From Ceratotherium simum simum (lineage: Eukaryota > Chordata > Mammalia > Perissodactyla > Rhinocerotidae), in the NCBI RefSeq assembly GCF_000283155.1, contig NW_004454171.1, forward strand, positions 9,174,659-9,238,658: 64,000 bases of DNA, read 5' to 3'. Position 1 is the first letter of the stretch. Every line of letters begins with the position of its first letter. The translations under genes and the position numbers were made by a program. Shown here piece after piece: positions 1 through 48,416 of this stretch. Below the pieces are notes generated by a model. The model saw only the letters and a program-made list of their open reading frames with translations, was not told where the DNA came from and searched no databases.

Positions 1-929
1 CACGGACCTCAGGTTAAGAAGTCCCAGTAAAGTAATCTAGCAGGGAGCATTAAATGGACAGCTAAAAGCTTAATAAAGCAAAAAGAGAAAAATCAATAAA
101 AGGTAGTCCACCACCATTCTATTCTGTGTTCTAAAATCCCCTCCAGGATTACTGTTAACCTATTTAATACACATCTCTGAAGCCAGATGATGTCTTGACA
201 AGCCTCACAGGAGCTGTGAAACTTTAATTAAAGCACATGAATTACTGCAACGGGTTCTGGTGCCTCTGGGGCTGAGGACACCTCTGGCCGCACAGGCTAA
301 AAACAGCCTGTATGTGGTCCTGCTCCTGAACCTTGAGCCACCTTTTTTCCATATTGTTCTAAGTCTTTCTCAGGAAGCAAAATCACACATGGCCCAGGTC
401 TCCAGAAGCTCTCCCCACTAGCCCCTTCTTGCTTTAAGTGGCATGGAAGTAACAGCTAGATATTTAGCCCAATAAAAGCCTGATCCAAAAGGGTCCTTAG
501 GAAAAAGTACTCTCAAGAAATTGGGGCTTGGAGAGTAATATTGCTAAGATATTGTACCACCCAAAGGCGCCACAATCGCGACCCACACCCTAATGCCTGA
601 CGCTGCCTCTGCCCCACCGCCTTTAGTAAATAGGCCCCGCCCTGATTACTTACAGGGAGAACGGAGCTGCAGCTAGAACACCCCTGGAGAGGGCAGCACG
701 GAACTTACTGGTTAAACTAGCAATGCCTTTTCTGTGTGATAGTCTCCCAGGTTTTCTACAACCAACAGTTTATACAGTTTCAATAAGGCAAACTGAAAAA
801 ACTTTCAATGATGGGGATAACAGCTGACAGTGCGGAGTATTTTCCTTCCCATGTTATCTCTGAGGATAATGAACTGTATTATGTATTAATCTGAGAAATT
901 AAAAATAGAAATACACACTCTGTCTAGAC

Positions 930-1140
930 CAGTGGTTCTCAACCAGCGACGATTTTGCTCCCCAGGGGACACTTGACAATGTCTGGAGCCATTTTTGGTT
1001 CTCATCAACAGGGGTCGGGGTTGGGGGCTATTACTGGCATCTAGTGGGTAGAGGCCAGGAATGCTGCTACACCCTACAACCCCACAACAAAGAATTATCT
1101 GGCCCAGAATGTCAGTCGTGCCAATGCTGAGAACCCCTGC
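930..1140. mobile_element. MER5A-type hAT DNA transposon (non-autonomous)
   Basis: The element opens with cagtggttctcaac and closes with the approximate inverse, gctgagaacccctgc. It is flanked by an 8-bp target duplication (tctagacc on the left, tctagaac on the right), as expected for hAT elements. Its interior matches the MER5A consensus as I remember it. It lies in a PDSS1 intron. The short minus-strand open frame across it is not a gene. Confidence 0.85.
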
Positions 1141-2281
1141 TCTAGAACACATGAGATGTATTTCAAGTTTGGTTTGGAGGGAGCATTTCTGCTGCCCTGC
1201 CTTCCAGCTGAGGTGAAAGTGGTCCTGATCACCATTAAAAGGTCACCGCTCCTTCAAACGACACTGTGAGCTTTTCCAAAGTCTGGGGTAAGTGGAAGGC
1301 AGCCGTGAGCACGGTGTTGTGTGCTGAGGGGCACAGCAGCAAGGCACAAAAGGCTGTGGTGGGCAGAGGTGACCATCCGCTCAGGAGCAACTTCTGATGC
1401 TCCTGATGTTCCGCAGCATCCTTATACGTCGTGCTGACAAACCTGAGGCTTTCCTTAAAGTATGATCAATTGAGAAAAGCAAATATGTTCAGCCTAGGGA
1501 CATGTATTAGTACATATGGTCTACTGGAATTTCCATCAATAGATTACGTGATATAAAAATAACAACTATGAGGACACTCCAGCAAAATGACAAAGAGTTT
1601 CAAAAACAGCGGTGCAAACAAAGCAGAACACAAAATTATATCTGTAGTATAACTGAACACAAGAGTAGAGGGGCAGAGCAATGACAAAGATGGCTGCATG
1701 CGGTAATGGGTCAATCCTTTTTCCTTTTAAGATTTCCTTTAATATTAAAATGTTGCCATTGTTTTAATATTTAAAAATTTTATATAGATTCAAAACACAA
1801 AAGTTGAGGACCGATGGTCAAGATGCCTTCTTTTAACAAAATTTTTTGGGCACGTTTCTGAAGGTCACAGGAAGGGAGGCATTGCGGGGGCGGAGGGGGG
1901 TGCCCAGAATCACGGCACAGCTCATAACTTTATGACCATCCACCTTTGGACCAACTGCCCCGTGTGTATAATGATTACACATATGCATACATCCTGGTAT
2001 TCTTTACTTCTGAATGAGAAAACTAAATTTGGCTTTTAAAATTTTTTCTAAAATGTTCCTTTGCAGCTGAAGTTGTTCTTCCACGGGCATTAAAAAGTGT
2101 GGGAAAGGAAGATGCCCAGACCAGATTCCAGAGTGACCTTAGTGACCCAAAGCCAGAAACTACTCCTTACAAGTGAATTCTTAAATACACGCCACTTCTT
2201 AACAGGAAACTAGACGGTAACCTTGGGAAGGAAGATTTGCCAAATATGAAAACGACAGAGGACCGAAAGCAAATAACTCAC
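1141..2281. other. PDSS1 intron, no further feature seen
   Basis: This intronic sequence lies beyond the donor of the most 3' PDSS1 exon in the window. I searched the minus strand for the next PDSS1 exon (the segment with the first Asp-rich motif) and did not find it, so it should lie to the left of the window. No clear repeat was recognised apart from the MER5A copy before it. Confidence 0.5.
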
Positions 2282-2412
2282 CGGGAGTTATTATGATGAA
2301 TATTACAGGCTCGGGCCATTAGCACCACAATAATTGGTCGAAAAGCTTTTCCTTTTCCATCGAAGTAATATTCAGACATTTCCTTAAGTTCTTTTGTAGA
2401 TATGAGAAGTTC
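2282..2412 (-). CDS. PDSS1: PDSS1 coding exon 4 (decaprenyl diphosphate synthase subunit 1)
   Basis: A 131-bp exon with acceptor tttcag and donor gtgag on the minus strand. It begins with ELLISTKELKEMSEYY and contains the GKGKAFRP motif conserved in trans-prenyl diphosphate synthases, then LMARACNIHHNNS, ending two bases into an Arg codon. It is nearly identical to human PDSS1, with for example Lys for Ser in ISTSEL. PDSS1 pairs with PDSS2 in mitochondria to build the decaprenyl tail of coenzyme Q. The catalytic DDxxD exons are not in the window, so the gene is cut by the window edge rather than broken. Confidence 0.93.
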
Positions 2413-2699
2413 CTGAAATAAAGTGTCTCTGTGTCAATACAGAATCGTAATTGCACAAAAAGTCCACAGGATTTCTTTCACAAAACTTTGATTTAATCTC
2501 AGTGTGCTCACTTCAGTTGAGAAATTCAATACTCAGACAAGGTTCCCGCATTGTATGGCCACAAACCTGGCTGCCCCGCAGCAGGCCCCAAGCGGCCTAC
2601 ATGCTAGGGCAGCTCCTGCCCCCTGCCCCAATGACTCCAAGAGACAGCAGCGAGGGAGGAAAGCACTAGGCGGCCCGGGCACTCTGGGCCAGTGACAGC

Positions 2700-4720
2700 A
2701 CGAGAGAGAAAGGAACTGGGGCTGGGAGCAGCTTGGAAGACGGAGGGGAGGGGACAAAGATGGGGAGAGTGGGAGCCAGCGGCTGTCAGGAGCCCACGAA
2801 GCAGGAGGTCAGAGGGTGTCCGGGGTAGAGAGGCAAAGCTGCATATCGGGGGCAGGAAGATATAAGGTGGCGGCCGGGGGGGAAGCAGCAGAGGTCAGCA
2901 AGTCTGGCTCGGCCATTACTCAGCAACAGGTATGTCAAAGGTTCAGAGAGGATGTTTAAGACATGGTTGGCCTCACTGCGAGGAGCTTACAACTGAATTG
3001 GGGAGACAAAAATTTTAAAAATATGAAATACTCAATGAATAATACAGTGGTAACTTGAACAATGCTGTACGTTCAATGCATTAGTTCAGAGAAGGGAGAG
3101 CTCAGAGTGGGCTAGAAAAACTGAACATTTCATGGAGGAGATAAGCTTTGAGCTGGGATTAAAGGATAAGCAGGATTTTCATTTGTGAAGAGGAGGGAGA
3201 GCCCTGCAGCTGATGGGCGTGTCTGACATATCTGCTGTTCAGGGACTTGCTGGAAAGGATCAGAGCTGGTACCCCGGAAGCACTGGGAGATAATGGACCC
3301 AGACGACCCTCAGCCAGGCTCAGGCGAACAGGATACAGCCACCAGTCATTAACTCACTGAATTACTGACTCAGCGCCAAGCACGGCAATAAACACAACAG
3401 TTACAAAGATAAAGGAGCCAGTCCCCTGCCTACAAGGAGCTCAGCGCATAGACGGGGAGGAGTAAAACAGTAACTGCAGTATAACATGATGTGGGGTGAT
3501 GGGTGCTGTCCCTGAGGTAAGCGCAGTCACCCTTCGAGCACGGAGGAGGGACCTGTGGCTCAGGCTGAGATGGGGAGGACGGGAGCAGGAAGGACAGGGC
3601 AACAGGAATGGGGGCGGCTGACCTACGGCCACGGGGACTGAAGGCAGGAGACAGCCTGGGAGGATGTGGAGGGGGAAGGAGAGGGATGAGTGGAGGATCC
3701 TTCTGGGTTCCTGGGTGGCGCCTTCGATGAATAGGAAAAACAGAAGAAAAAACAATTAGTAAGGGAAAGTAGTCTCAGATATGTTAAGTTTGAGACAGTC
3801 ATGGACGCTCCCTGGAGTTGCCCAGTGAGCAGTTAGATGTATGGGTTTAGGAGAGAGAATTCAAGCTGGAATTGAGATATTATCTGGGAGTCATAAGTAT
3901 GAAAACGGGTAAACTGAGGATACAGAGAGGGGCGGGGCCGAGAGAACCCTAGGGAAGGGCAAAATTAAAGGGGGTAGGGTGGGGGGACAGAGAGGACCCA
4001 GGAAGCAGACTGAAGGACGGCCTCAGCACTAGGAGACCAGAGAGAGTGCAGACGCCCAGGGAAGAGTTTCACGGAGCGGGGAGTGGTCCACAGTGTCCAA
4101 TGTTCAAAAAAGTCAAGGAAGATGAAAAGCAAAGGGTCCACTGGATTAGAAGGAAGCGCCGGACGACCCGGGCAGACGGTTTCGGAGGAGAGGCCGGAAG
4201 GGAAGGCGCAGCGTGACGGGGCCGACAGAGAGAGGGCAGAGAACACTGTGAGAGAAGGGGGGCTGGGACACAGGGGCAAGGGACGGTCCTTCACAAGATG
4301 GACGTGAAGGAGCTGGAGCACCCAAAACCAGGCGAGAAGACAGGAAGAGGGCGAGTCTGCAGATAAAGCAGAGACACAGGCGACAGCGGGGCAGCTCCTA
4401 GGGCACTGAGGCGGGGGCAAAGGGGAGGGGACTCAACTGGAGGTGAAGGGACTGTTCTGGAAAGGAAGGGAGCACTGACTTCACCGAGGCAGGAGGGAAG
4501 GAGGCAAGCCTGGAGACAGACGCAGACGACAGAGCAGGAGGGGCTTCCTCCTCCACGGCCTCTGCGGGTCTGTCAAACGGGGGCGGCGTTGCTGTGGAAC
4601 AGGAGGGGGCGGCGCTTGAGGAGGCAAGGGGAGAACCTTGCGAGGATAAGGAAGCTGACAAGGGGCACGTGCACTCCTCCGGGCAGCAGCTGAGGATCGA
4701 CGTGAGGTTGGGAGCCACTC
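2700..4720. repeat. Degenerate GC-rich ancient repeat remnants in a PDSS1 intron
   Basis: Stretches such as the one around 3350-3500 (a storage phrase of the type 'caaggagctcagcgcatagacgggg') and 3800-4130 resemble, from memory, a widespread degenerate mammalian repeat that also occurs at 34.33-34.83 kb. The family was not assigned. Several open frames of 70-150 codons here lack recognisable motifs and conserved neighbours, and I treat them as chance frames in GC-rich DNA. Confidence 0.35.
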
Positions 4721-5131
4721 AAAGTTTTGGGGGAAGAAAGTGTTTAATGCAGAAAGCCCTATTTGGGGCAGTCTGGCCCCGACATTCAGAACCGGATGAG
4801 GAAGACGGCAGCAGGAATCGCCGGGGGCTTCAGTGTTTCAACAGGCCTGGAGCAGGTCAAGGAATCGGAGGAACAGGTCAGAGAACCCACTGGACAAGTA
4901 GGCGCTGGCTGTACCATTTTTTGCAGTTCCCCAACTTGGCAACAGCCTCTTTCTGGATGGTAACACGTGCTGCAGCCTCCGTATTGCCCCACAGCTGTTG
5001 CTCAAGAAACATTTGAAACTTGACATTCGCGCATCGAGTTTGTAACGGCATCAAACATATGTGAAAACTCGCAGTTTTTCATAATTCTAAGAAATCAACG
5101 TTGCTTCACAGCATCATCAGAACTATCTTAC

Positions 5132-5252
5132 CTTTCTAATGTCCTCATATAGACCTTTCAAGTCTCTCCAACCAAGTTTAAAAGGATCGGTGTATTTCTC
5201 ACCACTCCGGGTTTTACTATGACAACACACTGCCGACGTCGTGTGATGGAAC
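5132..5252 (-). CDS. PDSS1: PDSS1 coding exon 3
   Basis: A 121-bp exon with acceptor tgtcccag and donor gtaag on the minus strand. It starts with the last base of an Arg codon, then reads FHHTT and later SGEKYTDPFKLGWRDLKGLY and EDIRK, matching human PDSS1. Between FHHTT and SGEKY the sequence is SAVCCHSKTR, where human has the shorter PDSKTH, so this linker is about four residues longer. The phase joins exactly to the exon at 2282-2412 (phase 0) and to the upstream exon at 5993-6057 (split Arg codon). Confidence 0.93.
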
Positions 5253-5308
5253 CTGGGACAGGCACAAACGCACACAGTGTAAGTCTGAGTGCTGCTTTAT
5301 GAAGTGAG

Positions 5309-5567
5309 GTCATTTCTTTTCTTTTTTTTTTTTTTTTTGTGAGGAAGACTAGCCCTGAGCTAACATCCATTACCAATCCTCCTCTTTTTACTGAGAAAGA
5401 TTGGCCCTGGGCTAACATCTGTGCCCATCTTCCTCTACTTTATATGAGAAGCTGCCACAGCATGGCTTGACAAGTGGTATGTCGGTGCACGCCCAGGATC
5501 TGAACCTGTGAACCCTCGGGCTGCCACACTTAACCGCTACACCACCAGGCTGGCCCCAAGGTCATTT
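5309..5567 (-). mobile_element. ERE-type SINE with target duplication
   Basis: Minus-strand copy: poly-T, then gtgaggaagactagccctga, ending ccaccaggctggcccc. A target duplication close to aggtcatttc flanks it (near 5307 and 5558). It lies in the PDSS1 intron just upstream of the exon at 5132-5252. Confidence 0.9.
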
Positions 5568-5992
5568 CATTTTTAAGTAAGAATTATATACATATGTGCA
5601 TATACTTATATATGTAATAAAGTCAGATGATGGAAAACTTAAGCCCAGATACTTGCTGGAAATTAAGCACAAATCCAAAACGGTCATTAAAATTTAGAAA
5701 AACATACAGAACTCTGTTCTTGCTAAACGATACGTCAATAGTTCATTTTTATAACCAGGACCTTGAGAACCCACAAAATCAAAGAAAGACTAAACTATGT
5801 TCATTGTGTTCTGGGTTGAGTTTAAATTTTATTCTCATTTTTTGAAGAGGCAGAGATCACACACAGTAGATATTGTAGCATTTAGTTAAACAACATTAAA
5901 TTTGTTGGACTAGCCAACTACAATTTAGAATAGAAATTTACTAGCAATACAGTTAATAATTTTAGTAGTTACAATATGCATTATAAACTTAC

Positions 5993-6057
5993 CGTGGTAT
6001 ACTATATATATTTGGAAAAGCAGATGTTAAACTCTTCACAAGATTAAAATAGGACAT
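5993..6057 (-). CDS. PDSS1: PDSS1 coding exon 2 (short, diverged)
   Basis: A 65-bp exon with acceptor ttgttttatag and donor gtaagt on the minus strand. It reads MSYFNLVKSLTSAFPNIYSI followed by P and a split Arg. Human PDSS1 has IPYINLVKYLTSACPNVCRI at this place. The split codon continues correctly into FHHTT of the next exon. It opens with an ATG directly after the acceptor, so a transcript using another first exon could start here. Two cysteines of the human segment are Phe and Tyr here. It is too short for an ORF scan and was found by homology. Confidence 0.8.
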
Positions 6058-6625
6058 CTATAAAACAAAAGTATCAAGAAACTTGTAAGAATATGCATGA
6101 AAAACTTGTTTATAATACTAGATAAATAAAAACTCTCATAACTCATAATAATCTTTATCTTTTAATGTCCATTTTGAGGTAGATTGAAAACTTTTGAAAA
6201 ATGACAAAAAGTTTCCTTATTACAAAAGCAACATTTGTCATTACAGAAAATATAAATAAGAAAAAAGCAGAAAATAAAAAACATCTATAGTCTATCCCTT
6301 GGCCCAAAGAAAGCTACTTTCCATATTCATATCTATCTTTCCAGATCTGAAAGCAGTTTTAAGACAATCATTTCCATTTAACTAAGACTGGTCAGAGAAT
6401 AGTAAAGATCAGTGTTATTTACATGCTTTTAAATTCTTAAATTGGTTTAAAACAGACAATAATCAAGATCCCAAAGGCATCAGCCCAGATGGTGAAAAGG
6501 AAAAAGATTTCAACATTAAGGAAGGAATTTACATTTACACAAACACTGCCTATTTTAAGTTATTGTTCCTAAACACACTTGGAAATGGTACCTCTTGATA
6601 GGTAATGTTAAAAAACAAAGAAGCC

Positions 6626-6787
6626 CAGGGCCAGCCCAGTGTAGCGCTCGGAGCTCGCAGGTTTGGATCCAGGCGCGGACCTACACACTGCTTATCAAGC
6701 CATGCTGTGGTGGTGTCCCACTATAAAGTAGAGGAGGATGGGCACGGATGTTAGCCTAGGGCCAATCTTCCTCACCAAAAAAAGAAA
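6626..6787 (+). mobile_element. ERE-type SINE (partial tail)
   Basis: Plus-strand copy starting gggccagcccagtgtagcg, with ccatgctgtgg in the middle and gggccaatcttcctcacc before an A-rich end. It lies in a PDSS1 intron. Confidence 0.85.
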
Positions 6788-8655
6788 CACAAACAAGCCG
6801 AGCAGCACATTTTGATGATATTAACCTAATCAGAGATCAAAGAACAGGAGACTACTTCTGAAAGATTCAGAGGTGGTGATGGTCAATTTTAGTTCCAACA
6901 ATTAGTAACCACTATTATGGGCCAGGAATTGTGACAGGTACTGGGGACCAAAGTCGGCCAGGCCTTTCAAAAATAACTAATTTATTAATCTAATGTGATG
7001 TAGAGTATTTGAGTATTTGAAGCAAAAAGGATGAATTTAGCACAAGAAAAATAAAACTCATCCACTCTATTAGTAATCAAGTCTTGCAACACGCTTTTAC
7101 ACTATTATTTGATCCTCACACATATGAGAATGTGCTTTATTCCAGCTGGGGAACTTGAAGTTCAGAAAAGTTAAAGTCTGCAAAACTGGTATACAGCTAT
7201 GTTTACAATAAATCAGAGGAAAAAAGCACCTATAGAACTGTGTGCATTATGTGATCTTGCTAAAAATTTATACACACAAGCACAAATAAAATGCATAGAG
7301 AATAGGGTTTGGAAGCATATAAACCAGGGTATTAAAAAGTTATTTTGGAATAAATAGATTTGTGGGAGTTTTTTGTTTTATTCCTTTTTTTATATTTTCT
7401 GATTTTTCTCTAGTGAAAACATATTGCTTTAGACATACTTAAAAAACAGTGAAGGCTGACTTTATTAGGCAGGCAGTGGCCAACTAAACTGGTCTGAGTT
7501 CTGTTCTTTCCACTGTAGTGTTACATATTCATTAAACCAATAAGAACATTTATGACATCCCAGGCAATTACAAAGTCCCAAGAAAATGTGATAATCTACT
7601 CTTTTGATTTTACCATTATATGACACTTACCTCACTTCTTTCAGCCTTCCTGGGTAATTAACTCATACAAACTCAGCACTTTATTAAAATACTTATTCAG
7701 TTTGAGACCTAATCTCTAACCTGGAATGAAAAGTTAAAATTACCCAGCTAATACAGAGTGCTCTTAACCACTAGGCAGCGTTTAAGTGGGAAAAAGCATG
7801 GTCTTTGGAAGATAGATCTTGGTTCAAATCCCAACATTTCCTGTCTGTGCTAACCTGTGACATCTTTCTGATCATGCCTACTCATGGACAGATGAGATTA
7901 ATTTAGAGGGTATACATCAAACTTTTAACTCAGAGCTTAATACACTGTGTACATTTTAATACAGCATCTATTCAGTCAAGCTATTTTCTGCTTTAAGAGT
8001 AGCTTAGGGCAATGTTTTCCAAAGCGAGGTTAGAGGTGTTGAGAAGAGCAGTCAAGTATTAAAACGCAGTTGTGAAACTAGAGCTGTACCACTACCTGCA
8101 GTAGCAACAATCATTTTCCAATTCTGATTTTGTTCCCTACCCTTCCATCATGTATACTCCCTGAAAATCAACCTTGCCTTCCATGAATTTACTTTTTAAA
8201 AAAAGAGAAAATGCTCAGTAAGAAGACTTACTGACAAGTGATTTGGCACAATCAAATGCGCATTGGTTCTTGTCCCATTACAAGATTTGCTAACACTACC
8301 CTGGAGAAGGGGGATCAGGTACCTACATCAGGAAGCAGTAGAGCTGCATCAGAGAGCCCGACATGGCTTTATTATCGTTGCTTTTTGTCCCCAAGGACTA
8401 TCAGGCCCTAAGAGACTTGAACTAACCAAAACACACACGCCTGAGGCAGACACCAGAAGGCTAATATGTTAATGTATAGTGAAAAATAGCACTGACACAC
8501 GAATCTGAAACATACGGTACTGGCATCATCAGTGTAGCGCCCCCTTGTGGTCATTAAGGCAGACATGGAAGCCATCAGTATCTTCCCTCCAGGAAAGCAT
8601 TCCTTAAGTTGCTTGGTGGACATGGAATCAAAAAAAGGAACGTCAAAGAGAAGTA

Positions 8656-8858
8656 TCTGGGCTGGCCCAGTGACTAGTGGTGGAGTTCAGCGCACTCTGC
8701 TTCGGCGGCCTGGGGTTCACGGGTTTGGATCCCAGGGGTGGACCGACACCACTGGTCAGCCATGCTGTGGCAGTGATGCACATACAAAATAGAGGAAGAC
8801 TAGCACAGATGTTAGCTCAGCGCGAATCTTCCTCAGCAAAAAAAAAAAAAAAAAAAAA
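8656..8858 (+). mobile_element. ERE-type SINE
   Basis: Plus-strand copy beginning gggctggcccagtgactag, with ccatgctgtggcagtgatg and a tail of about 18 A. It is old, with many changes from the other copies. It lies in PDSS1 intron 1. The ORF-like readings across it are not genes. Confidence 0.88.
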
Positions 8859-9879
8859 GTATCCAATGGCAGCAGATGGATGGTGCATCTATCTCTCCAT
8901 TGGTGGCACTAGAAATATTTGAAGTCTGGCTAGGACAGTACTGAACTGGATCCCAGCAAAGCCCTGAGACTCTTCTCCCATCTTCTCTTTACTGTCTAGT
9001 CCATCTATTAGCCCAGCTGCCAGTCTCTCTTCAAATGTCTAATTTAGATAAGCTGTGATATGTATCCACTTTGATACAAAGTACACATTTATAAATGCTA
9101 CATATTTCATATTGGTAAATGGTGTTTGATGGGAATATGAAGTGTACCAAATCTGACTGAAACAGAAGTCCTAAATTCAAACAAACTTTTAAAAAATGAG
9201 CCCTGCAGATGACAGGTGAACAGGTACAACTACTGTGTGACTGGAGAAGTCTCTAAAAAGGACAGCGAGTCCACAGATTTTGCACAGTTATGCTAAACAG
9301 TAGGGGCCTACCCTATGGCAGGCTGAGAATCAGTCAACACAGAGTGCAGAAGAGACTCACAGAGCCACAGAAACACGTCCATTCACAGGGGCACAACTGA
9401 CCGGAGAGGGAGATAAACGAGATTGGGTCCAAAAGCAGCGGAGAGCGTCAGGGAGTCATGGTTAATGCTGAGATTCTGATTCTACTTCAAGAAGTCATAG
9501 GTCAAATTAAAGATGATCCAAGGTTTCTCTACTTGGGACATCCTCAGGCCTTTTCTCCTTCCGTTGCCCTTCCACCTCGTCCAGGTGTGCTCTCCATCCG
9601 AAGAACTACCGAGACTGAAATCCGGTCCACCCGAAGCATCAGCCCTGCATTCTCCACAAGACCTTTTCCGCCTATTCCGAGGTCACCTGGATCTTCCGTG
9701 TCACTGAGAGCGGAGAGCGGAACAAACACCCTTTTGTTCTAAAATCCCAGTTAAGATCTGTCCTACCTGGCAGTAACTCGAAAGGAAATAGCTGCAGACG
9801 GTCTCCAGACTTGACTTTGTCCGCGCTCCAAGAAATAATCTGATCACTCCTCCGGCGCTTCCTCGGGACCTGGCTCCTC

Positions 9880-10570
9880 ACCGCTCCCTCCCCAAACCCC
9901 AAATGCACCCTCGGTCCCCAGGAGACTGCTCTGCAGTCCCGTGCGGGGCGCCCCGACTTCAGGCAGACGCTCGCCGCCCACCCTCCGCGTCCCCCCGCGC
10001 GGCCGGGGGACCCGGGCCCGGGGCTCCGCGCCGACGGCCTCCAGGCGCAGCAGCGCCGCCACCGCCACCAGCACGAGGCCATGGTCCGAGTCCGAAAGTC
10101 GCGGCGGGGCGGTAGCTCCGCCTGTGGCCCGGCGGCCCTCCTCCCGGGACCCGGAGCCGGAAACCTGGCACAGGAAGAGCTTCGGCCCCGCCCGGGCCGC
10201 GTCGTCTTCCCCCTCCCCCGAGCTGCGCTGCCGCCGCGCTCCCCGGACGGGAGCCTCGGGCGCCCCCCTGCCCCGGAGCCCGGGGGGACGGCGCGGCCCT
10301 GCCGGGGAACCGGCAAGAGGAGGGGCGCGCGGCGGGGGCGCCCGGGGCCTCTTCGCCCCTTGGCCGGCCTCACGACCCCGGAGAAACTAAGCGGGACCTC
10401 CCAGCCGGGCAGCGGTCTCCTCGATCCCCTCGTGCCCCTCGCCGGGAGCCAGCAGCTCCAACAGTCAGAGCGGAAATGTACCTTTTGGGGACCGGCTGTT
10501 AGTAAGAACTGCTACAGTGCGCCAGACTTCTGGTCACCAACTCTTTCTTTCTGCGCCTTTATGCAGAAAT
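9880..10570. promoter_or_regulatory. CpG island, probable bidirectional promoter of PDSS1 and the SelO-like gene
   Basis: This is the only strongly GC- and CpG-rich non-coding stretch of the window. It covers PDSS1 exon 1 on the minus strand and lies directly upstream of the candidate first exon of the SelO-like gene on the plus strand. I see no TATA box. GC-box-like ccccgccc (about 10187) and an ETS-like ccggaa (about 10157) are present. Head-to-head genes separated by a few hundred bases with a shared CpG island normally share a promoter; transcription start sites cannot be read from sequence. Confidence 0.7.
9882..10082 (-). CDS. PDSS1: PDSS1 coding exon 1 (start codon, mitochondrial presequence)
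   Basis: The start codon at 10082 opens MASCWWRWRRCCAWRPSARS followed by PGPGSPGRAG, clearly the human PDSS1 N terminus (MASRWWRWRRGCSWKPAARS). It is rich in Arg and Trp with no acidic residue, typical of a mitochondrial targeting peptide. After GRAG it no longer resembles human. I set the end at 9882 because the donor gcg|gtgagg there leaves 67 whole codons and joins in phase 0 to the exon at 5993-6057. A nearer GT at 9981 would give an early stop. The exon end is therefore less certain than the start. Confidence 0.75.
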
Positions 10571-48016
<37,446 letters not shown>

Positions 48017-48149
48017 TTTGGGGAAAATAAATTAAGGAATACTTCTGTCATTGAACTCAACATAGAATAATCTATTTGATAAATTCTTAATGACCATCTA
48101 CATTTTGATGACAATCCTACATTTCATAATAATGATTATACATAAAATT

Positions 48150-48393
48150 TTTTTGTGTGTGTGTGAGGAGATCAGCCCTGAGCTAACATCTGCCAATCCT
48201 CCTCCTTTTTTGCTGAGGAAGACTGGCCCTGGGCTAACATCCGTGCCCATCTTCCTCCACTTTATATGCGACACCGCCACAGCATGGCTCGCCAAATAGT
48301 GCGTCAGTGCGTGCCCGGGATCTGAACCGGTGTACCCCGGGCTGCCTCAGTGGAGTGCGTGCACTTAACCGCTTGCGCCACCAGGCCAGCCCC
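48150..48393 (-). mobile_element. ERE-type SINE in or next to the SelO-like 3' UTR
   Basis: Minus-strand copy starting 134 bp after the stop codon and ending gccaccaggccagcccc. ttaataaaataaa follows it and could serve as a poly(A) signal. Confidence 0.92.
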
Positions 48394-48416
48394 TAAAAAT
48401 ATTTTTTAATAAAATA

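Noticed and set aside
3965..4420. Minus-strand open frame of 151 codons in a PDSS1 intron
   Set aside because: Low-complexity Ser/Pro/Leu reading of purine-rich repeat DNA, with no PDSS1 similarity.
9672..10373. Minus-strand open frame of 233 codons across the CpG island
   Set aside because: Only the part from 10082 matches PDSS1. The upstream part is 5' UTR or promoter, and the part beyond 9882 is intron.
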